Shown here piece after piece: positions 7,018 through 16,743 of a stretch of 64,000 bases of DNA. Position numbers and translations under genes: made by a program. The stretch comes from Oceanisphaera marina (GTDB lineage: Bacteria > Pseudomonadota > Gammaproteobacteria > Enterobacterales > Aeromonadaceae): contig NZ_BMKE01000009.1 in the NCBI RefSeq assembly GCF_014643915.1, positions 55,948-119,947 on the forward strand, written 5' to 3'. Below the pieces are notes generated by a model that was given only the letters and a program-made list of their open reading frames with translations, had not been told where the DNA came from and did no database searches. Position 1 is the stretch's first letter, and every line of letters starts with the position of its first letter.

Positions 7018-7734
7018 TTAATAAATCCAATTATTATGTGCTAAAGGCATTCGGTTTAACAAATCACGGCGCTCTCGCCAATCGGGAAGTAGCTTGTCCA
7101 TATACCCCTTGAAGCGTTCATTGTGATTACGCTCAAGCAAGTGCACCAATTCATGCACTAGGATGTACTCCAAACACTCCGGTGGCTTTTTAGCAAGTTC
7201 TAAATTCAGCCATATACGCTTCGCCTGCGTGTTGCAGCTGCCCCACTTGGTTTTCATCTTTTTGATTCCCCAATCGGCAGCTGTAACGCCGATCTTATCT
7301 TCCCAAACAGGCAATAACTCAGCGATTCGCGCTTTAAGCGCATCTCGATAATATGAGCTCAGTACCAGCGCCTTGTTCTCAAGCGTTGTTGCGGGATTGA
7401 CATATAAATGCAATCGACCACGACCTAGCTTGACTTCATGCTTTCCGGAACGCTCGATAAGATTCAGACGGTAACGCCTGCCCCACAGGTAATGACATTC
7501 ACCGCTAACCATTGCTCGATCAGATTGGCGAGGTTGTTTGGCAAAATCACTCTGCTGTTTCTTGATCCAAGGAATGCGGCTGATCACTGCCATACGGATT
7601 GCGGTTTCTGTCATAGATTCAGGAGCAGAAACACGCACACGCCCATCAGGTGGCAACACGCTGATATGAAGGTTTTTAATTGCCTTACGATTTAACTGCA
7701 TCGCAATAGAACCAATTTCTACCTTAGGCATCAA
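7018..7734 (-). CDS. YgjP/SprT-like zinc metallopeptidase linked to type I restriction
   Basis: A 238-residue protein of the YgjP (DUF45) family. The zinc-binding HExxH is present in LVHELVHLLERNHNERF (about residue 190), with the further family words WGSCNTQAKRIWLNLELA and LPDWRERRDLLN. It is the last gene of the minus-strand restriction operon and its start overlaps the hsdR stop by four bases (ATGA). YgjP-like genes are often found at the end of type I restriction loci. What they cleave there is not known to me; a role in controlling restriction by proteolysis is conceivable but not shown. Confidence 0.85.
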   Translation of the reverse strand: MMPKVEIGSIAMQLNRKAIKNLHISVLPPDGRVRVSAPESMTETAIRMAVISRIPWIKKQQSDFAKQPRQSDRAMVSGECHYLWGRRYRLNLIERSGKHEVKLGRGRLHLYVNPATTLENKALVLSSYYRDALKARIAELLPVWEDKIGVTAADWGIKKMKTKWGSCNTQAKRIWLNLELAKKPPECLEYILVHELVHLLERNHNERFKGYMDKLLPDWRERRDLLNRMPLAHNNWIY

Positions 7735-10700
7735 TGGTACTCTTTTTGCGCTTTTGCCAATTCCATTACACCCTGAATATCCACCTCATACCCCGTCGTT
7801 TCTTCTCGCACCGCATTGGCAATTTCTCGCTCCTTAAATCGATCTCCCACCCAATCCGCTTTTTTGGTATAACGAATGGCACTATCTATTTTGGTAGCCA
7901 GCAATTCATCTTGACCAAAATTATCGTAAAACGCGCGTTTTGGATTAGAGTCCATCGATGGCGGATATTTAGCCGCTGTCTGCTCCGGACGTACAACCTT
8001 ACGAGATAGCTCGCGGATTTTTTCCAGATACTCTTGATATTCAATCGCTTTTTGGCGACGAAGCTCAATCAGCTCATCCAATAACACCGACATTTGCTCG
8101 TAATACTTAGGGTTAACCGGGTTTTCATCAACGATGGTTTTACGCACGTTATTTTCGATGGTTTCGGCCATGGCTTCCTGATTCTTGCGAATACTATCAG
8201 GCAAAGCCTCCACGGCATCAGCGCCTTTTTCGACAATGAGCTCAATAAGCCCCAGCTCTTCAAAATCCATCAGTACTTCGCTGTCATCCGCACGAATATA
8301 CATATCTAACAAATGGCGCATCGCAGGCTCAAAGCGTTTCATTTCTACCAAATCGCCACTGGCCAGTTTTACTTCGTCACGTACTTTTTCAAAATGAGCC
8401 ACTTCAGCTCTTATCAAGTCTACATCTTGCGCGCAATAGCCTGCATCAGGCATTTCATTGGCGATATTGGCGAACGCACGCAGCAGTTTGGCAACGTTCT
8501 GATAAAGCGTTAAACGCAGTGCTTCTTTCTCGGTGAGCTCGTCTTGGTTCAGACCTGACTTACCACAAAAATAATAAATGTAGTCTTCCGTATTGCGTGG
8601 CGCTTTTACCGGCTCACACAAGGCGCGCACCATTTCCAGCGCATTATCCAAATCGAGCTTGGCTTGCTCTAAACGATCTTTCAGCAGCCCTGCAACGTCT
8701 TCCTTGTCATAACCATCAAATGCGCCTTGAGTATAATCAGAAATCGCTTTATCCAACGAGCGGAACAGATCTTTGTAATCAATGATGTAACCATATTCTT
8801 TATCATCGCCATCCAAGCGGTTCACGCGGCAAATGGCCTGAAACAGATTGTGATCAGCCATCTGTTTGTCGATATACAAATAGGTAGCCGAAGGGGCGTC
8901 AAAGCCAGTCAGCAATTTATCGACCACGATGAGCAAACGCATTTGTCCTGGTTCATCAATAAATTGCTTTTTAACTTCTTTTTCAAACTCTTCAACCCGG
9001 TTTGCAGCCTTGTCTTCCGGTTGCTCGAAGTAATCCGCAAGCATTTTGCGGTAAATATCGTATTTAAAGAGCTTTTCCGTTAAACCTTCACCGGTTTCTT
9101 CCCCTTTAATGCTTGCAGCAGTCGGCTGAAAACTGGTGACAATAGCCACCTTACCGGCTAAATCTGTTTGGCTGAACATTTCATAAGCTTTACAAGCTTG
9201 ATAGACACTAGAGCAGACCAACATCGCATTGCCGTAGCCATCCATCAGGCGTGGCTTGGTGTCCATATCCAGCAAAATGTCATTCACAATCTGCTGTAAA
9301 CGCGATTTACTGGACAGCACCTTTTGCATGGTGCCCCATTTCTGTTTCAACTGGGTTTTCGCTAATCGAGATAAGCCGCGAGTTTTGGCTTCAAACCATT
9401 CATCGACCTTTTTCTGCGAAGTGACGTTTTGGTCGATGTCTCGTGCTTCATAGCGCAAGTCGAGCACAACACCATCGGCCACGGCTTCATCAAACTTATA
9501 GGTGTGAATGTAAGGGCCAAATACCTCAACCGATTTTTTCTTGTCTTTCTTCATCAAGGGGGTGCCGGTGAAGCCGACAAACATGGCTTCTGGCAGGATG
9601 GACTTCATCGCTTCGTGCAACTTGCCCGATTGAGTACGGTGACACTCGTCCACAAACACAAACAAATCGCCTTTGGCTTTAAAGTCCGATGGTAGCGATT
9701 TCTTTAACTCGGCAATAAACTCATCTGTCGCGGTATCGTTTTCCGAATCAGACTGCCGACCAAATTTATGGACTAAAGAGCACACCAACCAAGGGTTGGG
9801 CTGATTGAGCGTCGCCACCAAATCGGCACCGCTTTTGGTGCGATAAATATCTTCCTCAACACCAGTGAACACTTTTTCAATCTGCTCATCCAGCTCGGTA
9901 CGATCAGTCACGATCAATACACGGGCGTCTTTGACATTTTCACGTATCCATTTGGCCAGCCATACCATAGTGAGGCTTTTGCCAGAACCTTGCGTATGCC
10001 AAATAATGCCGCCTTCACGCCTTGCGATATGGCGTTTTGCCGCTTCAATACCAAAGAATTGATTGTGGCGACAGGTCTTTTTTATACCCGCATCGAAAAC
10101 AATAAAATCATGGATAATTTGCAGCAAGCGCGCTTTGTTACACACGCGGCTCAGGTGAAAATCGAGTTTGTGGCCATAAGGATTGGCAATGTCTTCCTTC
10201 CACTCAAGGTAGTGTTTTTCAGGCGTTTCAATGGTGCCGTAACGCAAGCCTTGCGTGTCGTTACCCGCCATCACCAATTGCATGGTGGTAAAAAAGTTAC
10301 GGATAAAGTCTTTCTTTTGATTATCGAGATTCTGCCGAATACCCTCTGAAACCGACACCGAAGAGCGTTTTAATTCGATAACGCCCAGCGCGATACCGTT
10401 TACATAGAGCACAATGTCTGGGCGCTTTTTGTTTTCGCCTTTAATCGAGACCTCTTCAGCAAGGGCAAAATCGTTCGTCTGTGGATTCTTCCAGTCAATC
10501 AACCATACCGTCTCATTGAGATGGCCAGCGCCTTCTTTGTCTTTCACGCCGTAGCGCAGCAGGCGGTACACCTCTTTGTTGGCGTAGTAGAGCTTTTTGC
10601 CTTCGCCCAGCGCTGCTGCTGTATCCAATTGGCGAATGGCACGGTTAATCAGTGATTCGCTGACACCGCGTTTTTTTAGCCAATCGACTAAGATTTCAAC

Positions 10701-10823
10701 TTCAATGTTTTTATTATTGGCACGATCCTGCCAATCGCCTAGGTAGCGATAGCCCAAATCGGTTTGAAAAAACTGAACGATACGGTTTTGGGTAGCTCGT
10801 TCGCGCTGGCCTACGTTACTCAT
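7731..10823 (-). CDS. hsdR: Type I restriction endonuclease, R (motor and nuclease) subunit
   Basis: A 1,030-residue HsdR. The N-terminal nuclease domain shows RPDIVLYVNGIALGVIELK (D...E-x-K of the PD-(D/E)xK fold, about residues 133-152). The translocase has Walker A TQGSGKSLTM, the DECHR box, motif III VGFTGTPL, and the late helicase motifs TGFDAPS and QAICRVNRLDG. A helical C-terminus for complex contact follows. HsdR translocates unmodified DNA and cuts it when it stalls. It starts four bases before the stop of the upstream DUF262/HNH gene and overlaps the YgjP gene by four bases, so translation is coupled along the operon. No key residue is missing. Confidence 0.96.
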   Translation of the reverse strand: MSNVGQRERATQNRIVQFFQTDLGYRYLGDWQDRANNKNIEVEILVDWLKKRGVSESLINRAIRQLDTAAALGEGKKLYYANKEVYRLLRYGVKDKEGAGHLNETVWLIDWKNPQTNDFALAEEVSIKGENKKRPDIVLYVNGIALGVIELKRSSVSVSEGIRQNLDNQKKDFIRNFFTTMQLVMAGNDTQGLRYGTIETPEKHYLEWKEDIANPYGHKLDFHLSRVCNKARLLQIIHDFIVFDAGIKKTCRHNQFFGIEAAKRHIARREGGIIWHTQGSGKSLTMVWLAKWIRENVKDARVLIVTDRTELDEQIEKVFTGVEEDIYRTKSGADLVATLNQPNPWLVCSLVHKFGRQSDSENDTATDEFIAELKKSLPSDFKAKGDLFVFVDECHRTQSGKLHEAMKSILPEAMFVGFTGTPLMKKDKKKSVEVFGPYIHTYKFDEAVADGVVLDLRYEARDIDQNVTSQKKVDEWFEAKTRGLSRLAKTQLKQKWGTMQKVLSSKSRLQQIVNDILLDMDTKPRLMDGYGNAMLVCSSVYQACKAYEMFSQTDLAGKVAIVTSFQPTAASIKGEETGEGLTEKLFKYDIYRKMLADYFEQPEDKAANRVEEFEKEVKKQFIDEPGQMRLLIVVDKLLTGFDAPSATYLYIDKQMADHNLFQAICRVNRLDGDDKEYGYIIDYKDLFRSLDKAISDYTQGAFDGYDKEDVAGLLKDRLEQAKLDLDNALEMVRALCEPVKAPRNTEDYIYYFCGKSGLNQDELTEKEALRLTLYQNVAKLLRAFANIANEMPDAGYCAQDVDLIRAEVAHFEKVRDEVKLASGDLVEMKRFEPAMRHLLDMYIRADDSEVLMDFEELGLIELIVEKGADAVEALPDSIRKNQEAMAETIENNVRKTIVDENPVNPKYYEQMSVLLDELIELRRQKAIEYQEYLEKIRELSRKVVRPEQTAAKYPPSMDSNPKRAFYDNFGQDELLATKIDSAIRYTKKADWVGDRFKEREIANAVREETTGYEVDIQGVMELAKAQKEYH

Positions 10824-12811
10824 AACGGCGTCCCCTGTTTAGAATCATCTTCCAGCAGCCTGAGCATTTGCTGTTCATGCGCTGCTATCTGCGCTTCATC
10901 CCAAACGCCTGCACTTTCCATAAGCTGAATCATTCTGTAAAGTTTCAAAGAGTCGATGCTCTTATCCTTAATCGCTGCCTGAAAATAACCACGTTTCTGA
11001 TCTGGCTGGAAATTACTCAGGCGTGAGTTTTTGCTGTGACTGATCAAACACAAATTGCCAAAGCGGTGTAAGACCTGCTTATCCAAAGGCTCATAGGCTT
11101 CCATTGGATTTTGTGGTGAGAAGTGCTCGACAGAGCTTCGAAAAGTAAACTCAAACCGCTGAATTACCTCATCCGCACTGCGGCCTTCTGCAGTAGCTTC
11201 TCGCCAAATCAGGTAGTCAAGGTAGTTAAACACCAGGTTATTTTCGATGTTGCCATATTTAAGTCGGTCTAAGGCCTCTGCATTTTCAGCATTAAACACC
11301 GGATAGCCAGCTTCCTGAAAAATCATCTGATAGTACTCTAAGCCACCTGAAGTATTTAAAAAGCGCCCGTACACGAACTGACGTGCCAAGTCCTCCAACT
11401 GCTGCAAATAAGCGGGGGCAGTGACCTGCTCCATTTGATAAAGCAGATTCAACGCACCATTGAGCCAGTGCTTATAAACCTGTGTAGGGGTGGAAACATG
11501 AAGTGCGCTGAGTAATAGCAAAATACGGCGGTTAATTCCCTCATAGCCCCCTTCCGCTTCCTGATCAAAGGTGTTGATATAGCTTTGGCTTTTTTCATTG
11601 TAAAAATGCAGCCGCTTCAAACTCCAGCTGTCATCACCATCGGAGAACTCACGCTTGATTATGTACTGGTCAAACAGGTATTTGGTTTTAAGCAGGGCAA
11701 AAACAAAACTCTGAACATGCTTTGCTGATGGCCTCACATGCTCATCAAACTGTTTAATCAGCTGCTTGTCATCCAGTGGGATATCTTGGCCCGTCCAGAT
11801 TCTCAACACATGGAGTAAGAAGTTTGAAAAGTTGATCACGCTGTTAAAGCGCTCTGGTGCTGGTTCGTTGCTACTCTGCTTTGCTGGTTGCTGATAGGTA
11901 CTTGCTAAAATTGCAGCTAGGTTTTTTTCCTGATCACTGTGTTCTGTACCCTTGGGCTTATCTGAATCGTTTTTAAGGAGTTGGCAAAGCTCAGCAAAAT
12001 TTGATGGTTTAAATTGCCCCCATTCATTCTTGCCAAAAATTCGGTGCCGCTCAAATGGTGTAAAGCCATATTGAATATAGCGTTCCATGTTTGCTGCTGC
12101 GTCCCAAACCTTGGTTAGCGCATTAAGGCTAGCGGCTCTTTCTTCTTTCTCTTCAAGGCGATAGAGCACATCCATCAGCCGCGCTTTTACCACTTCGTGC
12201 TTTTCAAGTTGCTCACCACGGCTGTTCATCACCTCAAAATAATGGTTCAGATCCGTATCTTGGGGGACAGGTACCCGCGTAATCTGAACCTGGTCGAATA
12301 GGCATATACAAAAGTCGTTGAGCTGAGTACCCAGTGCAAGCAAACGCTTTTCAAGCAGCTTGTAACCATTGAGTAAACTAAGGTTGCAGTCTTCATTATT
12401 CAGCTCATGCAGCGCCACACCTTGCATCAATCGATCCAAAGTGCGGGAAGAACGGGGCCTACTTTCAAAAAGCAAGTTAGGATTTTTAAACCAGTCCATG
12501 TCGACTGTTATATCGCCAGCCTTGGTCAAGCGTTGCAGGCAAATCGCCAGCAAAGTCAGGGTTGTAAATCGCTGCTGTCCATCGATCACCTCAAAGCTTT
12601 TATCCGAACGGTTAAAAACGACAAGAGTCCCAATGTAATAGGTCTTTTTAGCATTTCCATGCTGCCCCAATCCAAAATCCTGAACATCCTGAATCAATTG
12701 GTGTATTTCACCTTCTTCCCACGCATAGTTACGTTGATACATGGGCACGCAATAGCGATTCTGATCGGCCATCAATTCACGAACACTGAAGCTCAACAAC
12801 TCATTATTCAT
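10820..12811 (-). CDS. DUF262-DUF1524 protein (GmrSD-like NTPase with HNH-type nuclease)
   Basis: A 663-residue protein combining both halves found in GmrSD type IV restriction enzymes. The N-terminal DUF262 domain carries VPMYQRNYAWEEGEI and the signature IDGQQRFTTLTLL (about residue 80), which in this family couples nucleotide hydrolysis to DNA cutting. The C-terminal DUF1524 domain carries VEHFSPQNP (about residue 575) and RFGNLCLISHSKNSRLS, the His-Me finger nuclease pattern. It overlaps the next DUF262 gene by eight bases and hsdR by four. GmrSD cleaves glucosylated hydroxymethylcytosine DNA; whether this one targets modified phage DNA or works with the type I enzyme cannot be told from sequence. 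Confidence 0.88.
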   Translation of the reverse strand: MNNELLSFSVRELMADQNRYCVPMYQRNYAWEEGEIHQLIQDVQDFGLGQHGNAKKTYYIGTLVVFNRSDKSFEVIDGQQRFTTLTLLAICLQRLTKAGDITVDMDWFKNPNLLFESRPRSSRTLDRLMQGVALHELNNEDCNLSLLNGYKLLEKRLLALGTQLNDFCICLFDQVQITRVPVPQDTDLNHYFEVMNSRGEQLEKHEVVKARLMDVLYRLEEKEERAASLNALTKVWDAAANMERYIQYGFTPFERHRIFGKNEWGQFKPSNFAELCQLLKNDSDKPKGTEHSDQEKNLAAILASTYQQPAKQSSNEPAPERFNSVINFSNFLLHVLRIWTGQDIPLDDKQLIKQFDEHVRPSAKHVQSFVFALLKTKYLFDQYIIKREFSDGDDSWSLKRLHFYNEKSQSYINTFDQEAEGGYEGINRRILLLLSALHVSTPTQVYKHWLNGALNLLYQMEQVTAPAYLQQLEDLARQFVYGRFLNTSGGLEYYQMIFQEAGYPVFNAENAEALDRLKYGNIENNLVFNYLDYLIWREATAEGRSADEVIQRFEFTFRSSVEHFSPQNPMEAYEPLDKQVLHRFGNLCLISHSKNSRLSNFQPDQKRGYFQAAIKDKSIDSLKLYRMIQLMESAGVWDEAQIAAHEQQMLRLLEDDSKQGTPL

Positions 12812-14228
12812 AGTATTTCAGCTCCTTGAACAGGCCGACAATGGCATCCAGCTTAGTGCCCTTTACATTCTTGATGGTCTCCAAAGGATGATTCAGAACA
12901 TCAACAGGATGAATGGCATTCTTGATCAGTTTGAACAGGTTGTTTTCACGAGCGTGATTGTCCATGGTGGCCAACTGCACGACCTGCATCTGCAAGCGGC
13001 AACCATAGGCCCAAACAAACAGCTTCTCGACCGCTGCTGAAATATCCTGAGTGCCAAACTTATCGATGTAGTAAATCAGCGCACAGTCAAACAGGTTGCG
13101 GATGTACTTGTCACCTGTTCGGTAGCGCGACGGATAGTTGTTGAGGACATGAATAATCGTGCTGGCTCGTTCGTCTAATACCGCACCCATAAGGGTTATC
13201 TGCTTGCCATTGCTGCCGTGATGCTCGTCATCAATCACTTGGCAGATGAGCTGCTGATAATAGTTGATCATTTCAAAAAACCGGCGACCATTAATGACCA
13301 TTTGGTCCAAGTGAAACGGAAACCTCATTTTCTGACGGTCAATTTGCCGCTGATACTGGCTGTTATAATCATCGACAAAATAATGAGCGATCCGCAGTGA
13401 CTCTGTATAGGGGTAAACCCCGATAGAGTCCAGATTTACCCCCTTGAAAACGGCTACCTTGTTTTTGTTAAAATGCTGGGCAGACTTACCCTCAGCCCAC
13501 TGACGAATGCGATACAGGTAATTTGCGAAGGTGTTGCTAAGCGCTGTACTGTCCAGACTTTCCCAATGACTGACCGTTATTGCTTTCAGGTCAGCTTCTG
13601 CTTCAGAAAATTCCCGCAGATGGAAAGCTTTGAGCAGGTCATGTGGGTCAAGGTCACGCCCGCGCGCATTTTGTGAATCAAAAAACTGGAACGCTTCTGA
13701 AACATCTTTCAGCACAAAGCAGACCAGCTGGCAGTCATTCAACAAGAAGTATACATCCTCCTCGCTAAACGAGGATTGTGACACCGCCCGACGAGCGGCC
13801 AAAAAATTCTGATGCAGGTTGTGGTGGCTGATGTCGCTATTGAATGTTTGGCGCTCCATAAAGGCATCAATTTGAGGTGCTAACAGGTCAAGCTTTTTGT
13901 TGACATCCTCACGCACCAACTTAATACCATCCTGTTTACGCTCCACCAGAATGGCCTTGACTAACAACAACAAAGTTAGCGTCCGTTGTTGACCATCGAC
14001 AATGTCCAGCGTATCAGTAGGCTTACTCTCTTGATCACCATAATGATGGTGAAAAACCACTGTCCCTAATCGGTAAGCAGACTTATCCCTATAACGACGA
14101 AGATCAGCCAGCAGGTCATTCAGATTTTTCTGCGTCCATTTGTACGGCCGCTGGTACGCAGGAATACGCAGCTCGGGGGTTGCCAGTAAATCCGCTACCG
14201 AGATGATCTTTTGATTCAGTCTGTGCAT
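12804..14228 (-). CDS. DUF262 protein without nuclease domain (GmrS-like)
   Basis: A 474-residue protein with an N-terminal DUF262 domain: IPAYQRPYKWTQKNLNDLLADL and the catalytic signature IVDGQQRTLTLLLL (about residue 80), followed by the helper words FFDSQNARGRDLDPHDLLKAF (about 195-215). The C-terminal half is helical and I see no EH-x-x-P nuclease motif, unlike its neighbour. The two DUF262 genes overlap by eight bases and probably act together, one as a sensor or NTPase and the other carrying the nuclease. The gap of 45 bases from hsdS is the only untranslated stretch within the operon longer than ten bases. Confidence 0.85.
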   Translation of the reverse strand: MHRLNQKIISVADLLATPELRIPAYQRPYKWTQKNLNDLLADLRRYRDKSAYRLGTVVFHHHYGDQESKPTDTLDIVDGQQRTLTLLLLVKAILVERKQDGIKLVREDVNKKLDLLAPQIDAFMERQTFNSDISHHNLHQNFLAARRAVSQSSFSEEDVYFLLNDCQLVCFVLKDVSEAFQFFDSQNARGRDLDPHDLLKAFHLREFSEAEADLKAITVSHWESLDSTALSNTFANYLYRIRQWAEGKSAQHFNKNKVAVFKGVNLDSIGVYPYTESLRIAHYFVDDYNSQYQRQIDRQKMRFPFHLDQMVINGRRFFEMINYYQQLICQVIDDEHHGSNGKQITLMGAVLDERASTIIHVLNNYPSRYRTGDKYIRNLFDCALIYYIDKFGTQDISAAVEKLFVWAYGCRLQMQVVQLATMDNHARENNLFKLIKNAIHPVDVLNHPLETIKNVKGTKLDAIVGLFKELKYYE

Positions 14229-14273
14229 TTAACAATCCTTGTTGTTGCGTATACCGGTTCAGCTAGAACAGAT

Positions 14274-15695
14274 TTAATCTGCATGACAAACACCCGTTAA
14301 AGACGGCTGCACTAAGCGCGTCTTACCCGTCAGCAGTTCTTGCATCATGCCTTGTTTGATTTGGCGGGTTTTGCTGAGGCGTTGTTCCAGTGCCTGAATC
14401 TCTTCGTCCATATCGGAGAGGATGGTAGCGATGGCGGTTTGTTCCTCTCTTTCACTAGGAATGGAAAGTTTCATTTTTTCAAAAGTTGTTCTTTTTATAC
14501 CTTGCGCAGTAGACCCTGTGGCACTATCAGAAATATAGTCAGCAAATTTAGGCGACATAAACACTTGAAAAATAAAGAGAGGAGAATACCTTTCTTTATT
14601 TATTTGAAGCAGAATTGTCCTTTGACTAAGTATGTATTTCTTGTCATCTGGAATTAATGCGACGTTTCCTAACGGTGCTTCCATAGTAAATGCAATATCG
14701 CCTTTTTCTGGCTCACCAGAAGTCATCCAGCGCTTATAAAGCTCCTCTGAACCCAGATAGCATTCTGCACTAAAGTCAATGTATCCCTTTTTCACGTTTC
14801 CAGCTGAAAGTGCAACAATATTGCCACCTCCCCACTCCAAACCAAGTTTCTTAGGGGTGCGCCCCCTGTAGTCAATAATATTTTTAGTTAAATCGAAAAC
14901 TGAAGGAGTAGCCCAATCCTCCGGTATTTCCCCCAACTCACTTGGCTTGGTGCCTTTTGGCGTCCCATCTTCACGCAAGGCGAACTGCGGCAGGCGGGTG
15001 CGGCCTGTGAGAAGTTGTTGCATGGTGGCGATTTTGATGGCCTGTTTTTTGGCGATCAGTTTTTCCAGCTCGCTGATTAGCGCATCAACATCGGATAGGG
15101 CATTGGCGATGGCGGTTTGTTCTTTTTTGGGCGGAACTAAGACAGGGCAACGATTGATAGCACCTTGATCAATAGTTGTCATGGTGGCCGTTTTTGCCTC
15201 TGCTATTAAGGCAGTTCTAGAGTGTTTCGCAATACAATTTAGATAGAGATATCTCGGTTCTAGAATCTCCGTATTTGGTCTTACTCTAATTAAATGGCTG
15301 TCAAAAACCACGTCTTCTCGTTCTGAATCGAAGATATTACAGTATGCAATTCCACTAGGAACTACAGAAGATCGTGTGAAAAAGAGGTCACCACGCTCTA
15401 CTCTAAATACCTTTATTTCACCGGCGGTTGCATTGAAAAGCTCCAGGGAGTCAACATCTACTGGAGCTGCTGTATACATATCACCAACATTTATGAGGGG
15501 GACACCTTTACCCTTTCTCTTGGGTTCATAAAACAGACCATTTTGCATTGGTATTGCGGATACATCTCTAATGTTGGATAGCTGCCAATCTTCCGGAATC
15601 ACCCCAACTTCCGTCTGCTTATATCCAGTTGGTACGGCATTCTTAGCCGCTTCCACCAAATATTTTGTACACACGTCTGCAACCTGATCACTCAT
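14274..15695 (-). CDS. hsdS: Type I restriction-modification specificity subunit
   Basis: A 473-residue HsdS with two target recognition domains, each introduced by a similar phrase (GYKQTEVGVIPEDW at about residue 23; GTKPSELGEIPEDW at about 250). Two conserved helical spacers follow: EEQ/EQTAIANALSDVDALISELEKLIAKKQ with LLTGRTRLP in the middle, and EEQTAIATILSDMDEEIQAL with LLTGKTRLV at the end. This is the standard bipartite reader that sets the recognition sequence for both methylation and cutting. It overlaps the upstream DUF1016 gene by eight bases. The recognition site cannot be predicted here. Confidence 0.95.
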   Translation of the reverse strand: MSDQVADVCTKYLVEAAKNAVPTGYKQTEVGVIPEDWQLSNIRDVSAIPMQNGLFYEPKRKGKGVPLINVGDMYTAAPVDVDSLELFNATAGEIKVFRVERGDLFFTRSSVVPSGIAYCNIFDSEREDVVFDSHLIRVRPNTEILEPRYLYLNCIAKHSRTALIAEAKTATMTTIDQGAINRCPVLVPPKKEQTAIANALSDVDALISELEKLIAKKQAIKIATMQQLLTGRTRLPQFALREDGTPKGTKPSELGEIPEDWATPSVFDLTKNIIDYRGRTPKKLGLEWGGGNIVALSAGNVKKGYIDFSAECYLGSEELYKRWMTSGEPEKGDIAFTMEAPLGNVALIPDDKKYILSQRTILLQINKERYSPLFIFQVFMSPKFADYISDSATGSTAQGIKRTTFEKMKLSIPSEREEQTAIATILSDMDEEIQALEQRLSKTRQIKQGMMQELLTGKTRLVQPSLTGVCHAD

Positions 15696-16743
15696 CTTTT
15701 AACTCCTGCTGTTGCAGTTGCGCTAGGGCCTGTTCGCGTTCGCGCTCCAGCTCTCGTTTCAGCTCTTCTTCTGTCGGTAGGTAAGGCAAATATTTAGCCG
15801 CGAACAGTTGTTTCTGATCGGCCAGTACCGAGTATTTCACCACGGCTTCGCTTTTTTCGCTGCATAGCACCAAGCCAATGGTGGGGTTGTCGTCATCGCC
15901 TTTGCGCTGCTCGTCATAGAGGCGCACATAGGTATCCATTTGGCCGATATCTTGGTGTTTCAGCTTGCCCAGTTTTAAGTCCACCAGCAGAAAGCATTTA
16001 AGTTTGAAGTTGTAGAACACCAGATCAATATAAAAGTCTTCATCCTCAAAGCGGATACGCTGCTGGCGCTCCACAAAGGCAAAGCCTTTGCCCAGTTCCA
16101 GCAGGAATTGTTGCAGGTTGCTGATGATCGCCTGCTCCAGCTCGCTTTCTTGGTAGCTGTTATCTTGCAGGTTTAAAAAATCGAGAATGTAAGGGTCGCG
16201 CAGGTAGTCCTTGGCGCTTTCTGCCAAGGGTTGCGTATTGGCCTGGGCTTCGTGTTCAACCGCTGCTTTCTCTTGGCTGGCTAACAGGCGCTCGTAGTAC
16301 AGCGTGCTGATTTGGCGTTCCAGTGCACGGGCGCTCCAGCTTTGGCTGATGGCCTCTTGCAAGTACCAATCACGGGCGGCGGGGTTGTCGATTCGCATTA
16401 AGGCACGGTAGTGTGTCCAACTCAATTCACTACGCACTGCGTCGTGAATTGGAAAGGTGATATAAAATTGGCGCATATTACGCAAGTTGCCAACATCAAA
16501 ACCTTTACCCAAGCGTTCTGTCAGTTGCTTTGACAGCTGCTGCAACTGCTGTTTGCCGTAGGCGGCTCGGTTTTCCCCCTGTTGCTCCTCCTCAACAATC
16601 AAACGGCCAATTTGCCAGTAGCTTTGTACCATAGCGCTATTCACTGATTGGCGAACTTGGTTTCTGGCTTGTTCAATTTGCCCAGCAATCGCCTCCACCA
16701 GCTTGCTCAATCCCCTGGTGTTTAATGCTGTCATACCGCCCAC
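15688..16743 (-). CDS. DUF1016 / YhcG-type PDDEXK nuclease-domain protein
   Basis: A 351-residue protein. The N-terminal DUF1016 helical part contains MVQSYWQIGRLIVEEEQQG and LTERLGKGFDVGNLRNMRQFY. The C-terminal part has a PD-(D/E)xK-like core: EDFYIDLVFYNFKLKCFLLVDLKLGKL, then GQMDTYVRLYDEQ and PTIGLVLCSEK. Members of this family often sit between hsdM and hsdS in type I loci, as here. It overlaps hsdM by 13 bases and hsdS by eight. It may be an accessory nuclease or a DNA-binding partner of the complex; I know of no settled function. Confidence 0.85.
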   Translation of the reverse strand: MGGMTALNTRGLSKLVEAIAGQIEQARNQVRQSVNSAMVQSYWQIGRLIVEEEQQGENRAAYGKQQLQQLSKQLTERLGKGFDVGNLRNMRQFYITFPIHDAVRSELSWTHYRALMRIDNPAARDWYLQEAISQSWSARALERQISTLYYERLLASQEKAAVEHEAQANTQPLAESAKDYLRDPYILDFLNLQDNSYQESELEQAIISNLQQFLLELGKGFAFVERQQRIRFEDEDFYIDLVFYNFKLKCFLLVDLKLGKLKHQDIGQMDTYVRLYDEQRKGDDDNPTIGLVLCSEKSEAVVKYSVLADQKQLFAAKYLPYLPTEEELKRELEREREQALAQLQQQELKDE

